This document shows positions 8,817 to 13,274 of a stretch of 13,274 bases of DNA, piece after piece. How positions within the stretch are numbered: the stretch's first letter is position 1; each line of letters begins with the position of its first letter. Source of the DNA: Goniomonas avonlea (lineage: Eukaryota; Cryptophyceae; Goniomonadida; Goniomonadaceae); contig QUTJ01031600.1 of assembly GCA_003573635.1 (NCBI GenBank), forward strand, positions 1 to 13,274, written 5' to 3'. A program made the translations under genes and the position numbers. Under the pieces are notes generated by a model. The model saw only the letters and a list, made by a program, of their open reading frames with translations. It searched no databases and was not told the origin of the DNA.

Positions 8817-8990
8817 CTGGAGCAGGACTTCCTTCTTGAGAGTCTTCTCGATCTTCGCCGGGGTGGTGACAACGACATCCTCCACTGCATCCGGCTTTGG
8901 CTCTGCTAAGAGTCCAGCGATCTTCTCTAGCCTTCGAACGAGATTTTCCAAGTTTGGCCACTTTCCACACTGTAACTTCGAGAAAACTTT
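8817..8990 (-). CDS. SelH-like exon 4, C-terminal helix and charged tail
   Basis: Reads KVFSKLQCGKWPNLENLV, then RRLEKI, LLAEPKPDAVEDVVVTTP and a lysine-rich end, and stops at CAG|GTGCGC (phase 0). The next exon would lie below 8800. One candidate after TTTGATATCAG (8730) runs about 38 codons to a stop, but it is unsupported by similarity. Confidence 0.7.
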
Positions 8991-9566
8991 CTGTGAGTGC
9001 GCAAAGTCAATGAGACCTCTAGATTTCGTTGTGGGACCCACGGAAGAGGGCCACCCTTCTGTGAGAAACGCACCTGAAGCTCGTGCTCTCCAGTTCTCCG
9101 TGCAAACACCTCGAACGCCCCCAGACGGGGGTACGTTTGAGAAGAAACCCGGTCCCAGGTGTCCTGGCCAATCCCACAAGAAATGCGTACGACTTCGTTG
9201 TTACAAAAGACTGATGCTCCTGGAATAAATCGTAGCACTGCTTCTTCAACTGCAGGAGGAAATTGACAGCATCAGCAGGTTTCAGGCAGATACTCCTACA
9301 ACACTCAATAAGACTCACGCTGCTCGAAAAGGCTTCGATAATTTGGGGCATAGTGCCTTGTTGATATTTCTCGACAACCGAAACACTTGTTGCTGCTCGA
9401 TCATGAGAGTCCGTCCTTGAATCGCATCTCTCTGCACGCACCAATGCTCGACAAACACTTCGAGATGAACCAGGTCGCTCTCAGAATCCGTTTCATCAGA
9501 TGGCGACTCCGGTTCATTAGGACGAATGTACACCATTGCGTCTGCCGGCGCACTGGACAACACCAT
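8817..9566 (-). CDS. Selenoprotein H/W-like Rdx-fold protein, Cys form
   Basis: Four exons, 9566-9442, 9392-9319, 9249-9074 and 8990-8817, join with matching phase at all three introns. The product runs from an acidic N-terminus (ESPSDETDSESD) to a beta strand LEVFVEHC, then the redox motif C-N-K-C with another Cys three residues on. An amphipathic stretch, YPRLGAFEVFARR, KVFSKLQCGKWP and the helix LENLVRRLEKI follow, and then a charged tail. EHCxxC followed by P-R-x-G-x-F-E-V and a lysine-rich end is characteristic of SelH/SelW/SelT-type thioredoxin-like proteins, thought to act in redox control. No in-frame UGA occurs, so this is a Cys homologue. The ATG at 9566 is the first in frame after a stop, but an upstream exon is possible. 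The 3' end is open: exon four ends in phase 0 at a GTGCGC donor and the last exon was not identified. Confidence 0.75.
9074..9249 (-). CDS. SelH-like exon 3, central strand-helix and GAFEV
   Basis: A good acceptor (TTTCCTCCTGCAG) opens the exon. It carries LEEAVLRFIPGASVF and YPRLGAFEVFARRTGEHELQ, then ends in phase 0 at CAG|GTGCGT. The following 83-nt intron ends in GCGCACTCACAG. Confidence 0.75.
9319..9392 (-). CDS. SelH-like exon 2, CxxC
   Basis: 74 bases between GATCGAGCAG and a strong GTGAGT donor. The opening C turns TG into a Cys codon, and the exon continues N-K-C-F-G-C-R-E. The preceding intron is only 49 nt (9441-9393). The exon ends one base into a Leu codon completed by the next exon. 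Confidence 0.65.
9442..9566 (-). CDS. SelH-like exon 1, acidic N-terminus and first redox Cys
   Basis: Starts at ATG (MVLSSAPADAMVYIRP), has an acidic Ser/Asp/Glu stretch, and ends in VFVEH plus the bases TG at a GTGCGT donor (9441-9436). The Cys codon is finished by the first base of the next exon. Ignoring the intron would give EHWCVQRD, which lacks CxxC. Confidence 0.65.
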
Positions 9567-9975
9567 GGCGAAGCCCGCAACCAGGAAACGCTTCGATCAC
9601 CATCACCATTTGTCGATACATTGTATTTTCGCGGGACCGTGACGTTGATCGGCACAATAATGATGGGCGGTGCGGTTCAGCGACGAGATGGACACCGCGC
9701 CTCGTGTTCTGAACCGGAAGGTCGTTCGCGTCGATGTACCCACCATGAGCCCAAGTCGCCAAAAGAAGAAGTGCTTGGCGCACAAAAGTTCTGTGCGTCC
9801 TGGAAAAAAAACCACTCCGCGGCTGCCATTCCTGCCGAGAGAATGTTCCCGTGACTCGCTCGAGAGAAACCAGAAAGAAGCAGAAAAGGATGCGAGGAAA
9901 GTGCGAGAACGGGGCATTGTATGGGAGGGGGCGGGGGGCATTTGTCATGAGAAGCACTCTGGAAATCTGATTGTT

Positions 9976-10350
9976 TCATCCCCATCTGCTGCGGCGCAAT
10001 TTCCAGTCCGTCCAATTTCTGCTCCACTGCTTCGCTCGAAACAGCAAAACCAGCAACATAAGGACACTCAGCATGGACAGCACTACATTAAGATAAAAAC
10101 TTTCTGGAGGGGGCAATGGAGGTCCAGTTGGAAGCGTGTTGCGCCACTTGAGAGACCAAGATCTGCCGATTCTGCCCAGCTGTCCAAAAGCCTTCCACCA
10201 AATCCGCGGGTAGCGCTGCCACAAGTCCATGCAATTCCAAGCGTTGCGTTTCTCGATGCTAAATTCAAGTTGAATTTCGCGTCTGCTGAACTCTTCCCGG
10301 CGGAGTCGTTGTCGGATGTTCCATCTTCACCGGTCGTAGCCCGAGGACCA
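9976..10350 (-). CDS. Ambiguous coding-like segment
   Basis: Three minus frames and one plus frame are open across parts of this stretch. One minus frame reads a basic, Trp-rich sequence including EFSIEKRNAWNCMDLWQRYP and RIWWKAFGQL. It could splice at A|GTTTTT (about 10108) to GAAGCAG (about 10036), giving EQKLDGLEIAPQQMGMKQ in matching phase. Without that intron the same frame shows a hydrophobic run that imitates a membrane helix but may just be the T-rich intron. A second minus frame is Gly/Ser-rich. I recognise no family. It could be a separate gene or part of a neighbour. Confidence 0.3.
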
Positions 10351-10954
10351 CGGCCTCGAAGACAGCGACCCTTGCCGCAGCACCCGCCTCCCAGATTAGA
10401 GCTATTTTCCGGGTCAAGTGCATCGTCAATTCGTGAGACACCGAAACATCTCGTCCGGGAAGTTCTCGTCTCTCCCGACCTGTTGGTTGCTGGCATGGCT
10501 GCATCATCGGACGAGGAATCCAACATCGAGGACCATGGAATTCAAGCAGCAACGCTGCTGGAGCAGCTGGGTGTACCGCTGGTGTGTTTGCATCGCGGTT
10601 CAGTTCGATTTAATTGACTCTTCGCAGCCGACAACCTTGGAACGACGAAGGATCAAGGACTCACTTCGTGTGTGGCAAGGGGATGGCGACCTGAGCTTCT
10701 GCAGGTTCTGTGGCTGTATGAGAGGTGCAATCTCGAGTCTTCACAGCGATTGCCAAAACTGCAGATGGAATCCATAGCGCACTTTCCTCCCCAGTAAAGG
10801 GCCGTGGAACATCGACCATCAGGGGATTCCCTAATCGGCTCAGAACGAACGACATGTGACAGCCCAGTGACCAAAGTAAAATAGTCACGATAGATCATAA
10901 GATACAGAGTCTTTCATTACAGCTGTCGCAGCGGGGTCACAGCACGCACCACAA

Positions 10955-10976
10955 GGGGGGGGGGGGGGGGGGGGGG
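10955..10976. repeat. G22 homopolymer
   Basis: Twenty-two consecutive G on the plus strand, followed by CGCGCGCG. Length is likely unstable or uncertain in assembly. The flanks (10640-10950 and 10990-11180) show no convincing exon. Confidence 0.95.
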
Positions 10977-11179
10977 CGCGCGCGAAGCCGTTGTGCTCCG
11001 GTTCACTTGCTCCCCCCCATGACACACACAACCCTCATCCACATGACCTAATCGTCACGTGCCGACCCAATACGAGAAGCTGCAGGCCTTCGATCGTAAA
11101 TAACCTATAACTATTACACAGTTAGGGGTGGTATCCACAAATAATCGGGAGACTGCTCGGCGACGAGTGCGTCCGCGTA

Positions 11180-11349
11180 TCCATTAGCGCGGAAGAACAG
11201 TTGCCGCACAGTTCCCCTCTCTCTCTCCCTCCCTCCTTTCCCCTCCCTCCCTCCCTCCCACTCACTCACTCACTCACTCTCAATACACGCTTGTTCCAGG
11301 GCGCATTAACCACTTATCGCAAATCCATTAGCGCAGAAGAGCAGTTGCC
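11180..11349. repeat. Spaced direct repeat around a CT/CACT microsatellite
   Basis: TCCATTAGCGC followed by GAAGA and CAGTTGCC occurs at 11180-11205 and again at 11324-11349, with 24 of 26 positions equal, 144 bp apart. Between them lie CTCTCTCTCCCTCC-type DNA and about four CACT units. It resembles the other local duplications of the window. I cannot assign an exon here. Confidence 0.8.
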
Positions 11350-11524
11350 TTACAGCACTCTAATGCGCTCCTTTCAGCGTCTCAAACTTATCGTCCACGA
11401 ATCCAATTCTCCCAGGTCTGACCGGCAGTCCAGACAGCAGCGCCAGCCCGCTGCTGCGCCGAAGGCACCCGCGCCTCCTCTCGCTCCCGCAGCGTTGGTC
11501 GAGCTGCGACAAACGTCAGGTCTC

Positions 11525-11680
11525 CGTCAGCGTCAGACCTCATCGTCAGCGTCCATGTCAGTGTCCTCTACGTCAGCGTCGACGCCAGTGTCCTCTACGT
11601 CAGCGACCTCACAGCGCCTACGTCAGTGTCCTCTATGTCAGTGTCCTCTACGTCAGCGTCCTCTACGTCAATGTCCTCTT
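11525..11680. repeat. 18-bp minisatellite (CGTCAGYGTCCTCTA type)
   Basis: Plus-strand units of about 18 bp resembling GTGTCCTCTACGTCAGC recur roughly eight times, with point changes and one disrupted unit near 11603-11620. Read minus, in-frame units encode acidic hexapeptides; read plus, they give Ser/Thr-rich or Cys-Pro-Leu runs. The repeat lies immediately 3' of the last conserved CCP exon. Confidence 0.85.
11595..11677 (-). CDS. Putative CCP terminal exon, acidic hexapeptide tail
   Basis: A 44-nt intron (11721-11678), GTGAGT to a pyrimidine-rich CTCCCCAAG acceptor, would join the catalytic exon in phase to an 18-bp repeat coding for V-E-D-(A/T)-D-(V/I) units. About four units are followed by GAVRSLT and a stop at 11597-11595. 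The repeat DNA continues to about 11530 in a broken frame. An acidic tail is plausible for this family, but this exon rests only on phase and splice motifs. It could instead be intronic minisatellite. Confidence 0.45.
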
Positions 11681-12065
11681 GGGGAGGCACAGCAAATCCA
11701 CAAAGCAGGCCAAAAACTCACTGGGTCTATGCGCGCCCCACTCATCCGATTCAATCATCTCAAGCAAAGCCGTGCAGAAGGACACTCCCAGGCCCATAAA
11801 ATGCTGAGTATTAAAGTGCATGTCGGTTGCGGGGCCGAAGTCAGGCCCACCGAACGAGGCCTCGAGCGTGTAGGAGCACGGCAATTGGAACTCTCTGCGG
11901 TTGAGGAGGTGAGAGAGGGAGGCACGACGACGTTGAGCTGCGGCTTTGCATACTTCAATGGGTGATCGCATCCCCCCCCCCCCCGATCATTGTCAACAAT
12001 TCGAAAACAGCACAAAGCAACGTTATGCTGGAGCGCAGCAACACCGCTCTCACGCAGCTCCAGGC

Positions 12066-12101
<36 letters not shown>

Positions 12102-13033
12102 AGACACAGACGCAGACACAGACACAGACACAGACACAGACACGCACGCACGCACGCACCACGTACCGAGCCACAGCAACGCGTGCACAGCCCCTGTTCT
12201 TCTAACCTGGGTCCACACACGGACACAGCAGCATGGAACACACAACACACACACATACACACACATGCACACAACAACACAGCCGCGTGGTCACGTACCG
12301 AGCCACAGCAACACGCGCACAGCTCTCCTTGTTCTTCTTGACCTTGAACGAGCACGACTCGAGGCGGAAGCAGTCCGAAGCGGCGCGGGAGAGCATCTTG
12401 GGGAAGAGTCGGAACTTGTGGGGCCCCGCCGACTTGCGCTTCGGGTTCACGCCATATATAAAGATATTCTTTTTGTGACTGTGGCCGTGCAGGTCGCAGA
12501 ACATAATAACCTCGCGCTCGCGACAGAAGCGCTTGAGGAGCAGCTTGGCGTTGTACACGGTTGGGTGGAGCAGCGGGGACGGGACACTCCATTGTCGGTT
12601 GAGGTCGTGTCCACTGAGACTGCATCTATAGTTGCCCACGACCACCCCGTCGGGGTTCAGCATTGGCACAGCCAGAAACACAAATCTGAGGGGGGGGGTT
12701 AGAGCAACTCTCTCCCAGTCATCATCTTCCGAAGTGATACGCCCGCAGAGCAGTCCAGGTTTCGCAGTTCTGGGAATGCGCCATTTCGATTGCCAAGTTG
12801 GAAATGACCATTCGGAATGTTCGACCTAACCGGTGGAGTTGCTCTTTACATTGGGGAAGCGTTTTGCGATGCGGTTCTATCCTCTCATGTCGAAACAACT
12901 CACAGCAACGAATGCCCCCCCCCCTCTCGCCTCGACATGCAGGGTCAGAAGAGCAGAGGAAGTCCAGGATGCCTTTCATCATCCAGGAGGCACCGGGCTC
13001 TCCAGGGTGCACTCTTGCAGTGAGGAACACACC
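11595..13033 (-). CDS. Cytosolic carboxypeptidase (CCP/AGBL, M14 family), partial gene
   Basis: C-terminal catalytic half of a metallocarboxypeptidase that, in this family, trims Glu (or the terminal Tyr/Glu) from tubulin tails and other acidic proteins in cytosol and cilia. Proposed exons are 13033-about 12904 (or 12924), 12685-12299, 11894-11722 and 11677-11595. The zinc motif HPGE, the PMLNPDG segment, the RCSLSG-DLNRQW segment, the third zinc ligand in [10 protein letters not shown], the KESCARV segment and the catalytic Glu in SYTLEASF occur in the usual order and spacing. Phases agree at the second and third introns and not at the first, where a G10 run confuses the donor. The N-terminal CCP domain must lie right of the window. 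No start codon is visible: 13034-13274 reads as intron. Family assignment is very secure; which CCP subfamily is not decidable. Confidence 0.93.
11722..11894 (-). CDS. CCP exon with the catalytic glutamate
   Basis: The acceptor CTCAACCGCAG opens a phase-2-matched exon that completes an Arg codon, then reads [20 protein letters not shown]. The Glu of YTLEASF is the general base of M14 carboxypeptidases. The [17 protein letters not shown] helix closes the domain as in other CCPs. It ends in phase 1 at a GTGAGT donor (11721-11716). Reading through instead adds about 17 residues and then a stop, so intron retention would also give a complete domain. Confidence 0.92.
12069..12156. repeat. (CA)n and (CAGACA)n microsatellite
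   Basis: A CA run is followed by CAGACA/CAGACG and CACG repeats inside a CCP intron. The long Thr-His or Cys-Val frames across it are artefacts. A C13 run at 11972-11984 sits in the same intron. Confidence 0.95.
12160..12209 (-). repeat. Intronic copy of a CCP exon 3' end and its donor
   Basis: The stretch matches 12292-12340. The first 21 bases on the plus strand, covering the splice donor and the end of the exon, are identical. The next about 28 bases align with a few changes and small gaps. Translated in the exon's frame, it still resembles the [13 protein letters not shown] end, read as [12 protein letters not shown], followed by GTACGT. Offset is about 132 bp. The space between the copies is TG-rich. 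Confidence 0.85.
12299..12685 (-). CDS. CCP central exon (third zinc ligand)
   Basis: An exon of 387 bases. The acceptor is textbook: a CTCTAAC branch-like motif, nine C, then TCAG. It codes for [17 protein letters not shown], then RCSLSG-DLNRQW, then [17 protein letters not shown], whose His after DL is the third zinc ligand, then [16 protein letters not shown]. It ends two bases into an Arg codon at a GTACGT donor. Both ends fit their neighbours' phases except the homopolymer problem upstream. The last about 45 bases, with the donor, recur in the following intron at 12160-12209. Confidence 0.95.
12904..13033 (-). CDS. CCP exon with the first two zinc ligands (HPGE)
   Basis: The acceptor ACACAACGCAG is followed in phase 0 by [12 protein letters not shown], whose His and Glu are the first two zinc ligands of M14 enzymes. 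The helix containing [11 protein letters not shown] and then SSDPACR follows, as in other CCPs. The 3' border is uncertain. A strong GTGAGT donor at 12903-12898 leaves phase 1, while the next exon needs phase 2. A cut at 12924 restores both phase and the family's usual spacing, but the intron would then begin with GG. A G10 run at 12915-12924 (minus sense) lies between the two options, so a one-base length error is a simple alternative. Confidence 0.85.
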
Positions 13034-13274
13034 CTGCGTTGTGTCTCAGTCCCAATCCTTTTGAATTTTAGTCGACCATTGCGGTGTCGAACGGTCCAGT
13101 TGAGGTGACAATTCAACCGTCAGTTTGCACGGCGCGGTTTATCGTGTGGCAGGGGAGCGCTCCTGCAGTGTGTACACCAGCGTGTGTCGCAGGGGGCATT
13201 TACAACATGCAAGTCCAAAAGGAGGTGCACCCTTGCGGCGAAACACCCTCGAGGAGAGAGCGAGGGGGGGGGGG

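Noticed and set aside
9380-9450. Selenocysteine UGA in the SelH-like gene
   Set aside because: The phase-consistent splice gives Cys at both CxxC positions. A UGA appears only if exon 1 is joined directly to the acceptor at 9249, which skips a well-bordered exon.
10030-10110. Transmembrane helix on the minus strand
   Set aside because: The hydrophobic run coincides with a T-rich stretch ending in GAAGCAG, which fits an intron 3' end at least as well.
9670-10617. 315-codon plus-strand open frame
   Set aside because: The translation is rich in Ser, Pro, Arg and Gln with no recognisable domain, and its left end overlaps DNA close to the minus-strand SelH-like gene. Length alone is weak evidence in GC-rich DNA. 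Kept only as part of an ambiguity finding.
11201-11965. 254-codon plus-strand frame with Ser-Ala and Cys-Pro-Leu repeats
   Set aside because: It is the antisense of the CCP exon with the catalytic Glu and of the 18-bp minisatellite, and begins in CT-rich simple DNA.
11962-12702. 246-codon plus-strand frame with Thr-His repeats
   Set aside because: It covers CA microsatellite and the antisense of the strongest CCP exon.

Overview
This window looks like nuclear DNA of an intron-rich eukaryotic microbe, probably a flagellated protist or alga. No open frame is long enough to be an intact gene. Convincing protein similarity appears only after joining short minus-strand exons (about 40-600 bp) at GT-AG junctions whose reading phases agree. 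The rest is microsatellite, homopolymer and decayed tandem repeat. I see no rRNA, tRNA, transposase, CRISPR array or bacterial signal. The species cannot be fixed from the sequence. A cytosolic carboxypeptidase (tubulin-tail editing) fits a ciliated lineage.

All supported genes read on the minus strand. From right to left:
(1) 13033-11595: the catalytic C-terminal half of a cytosolic carboxypeptidase (CCP/AGBL, M14 family). Its three zinc ligands and catalytic Glu are present, and a short acidic repeat tail may follow.
(2) About 10350-9960: an ambiguous coding-like stretch, with competing frames on both strands.
(3) 9566-8817: four phase-matched exons of a Cys-type selenoprotein H/W-like (Rdx) protein. 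The first Cys of its CxxC is assembled by splicing out a 49-nt intron.
(4) About 7945-6422: several short exon candidates of unknown function. They may be the upstream part of the next gene.
(5) 5877-558: at least nine linked exons. Their middle resembles DUF4062 and their end is a NACHT/STAND-like P-loop domain, the arrangement known from TEP1 and nephrocystin-3 proteins. Its Walker A has Arg where Lys is usual. Its 3' end is probably left of the window.

The most unusual observation concerns introns. In two unrelated genes, the last tens of bases of an exon plus its 5' splice site are repeated about 90-130 bp downstream inside the intron. Other introns here hold arrays of donor-like units. 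This suggests introns growing by local tandem duplication across the exon-intron boundary. Donors are often GTGCG- or GTGAG-type, several introns are only 44-52 nt, and a CTAAC-like branch motif often lies only a few bases from the acceptor.

Gene-poor stretches hold (GA)n at 1-90, CT/GA-rich DNA at 1740-2110 and 2370-2560, GT/GA DNA at 6955-7260, a G22 run at 10955-10976, CT/CACT repeats at 11215-11285 and CA/CAGACA repeats at 12069-12150. I found nothing supportable in 2560-2880, 4250-4715, 8060-8810 or 10640-10950 beyond short unsupported frames. All exon borders were read by eye and are untested by transcripts.
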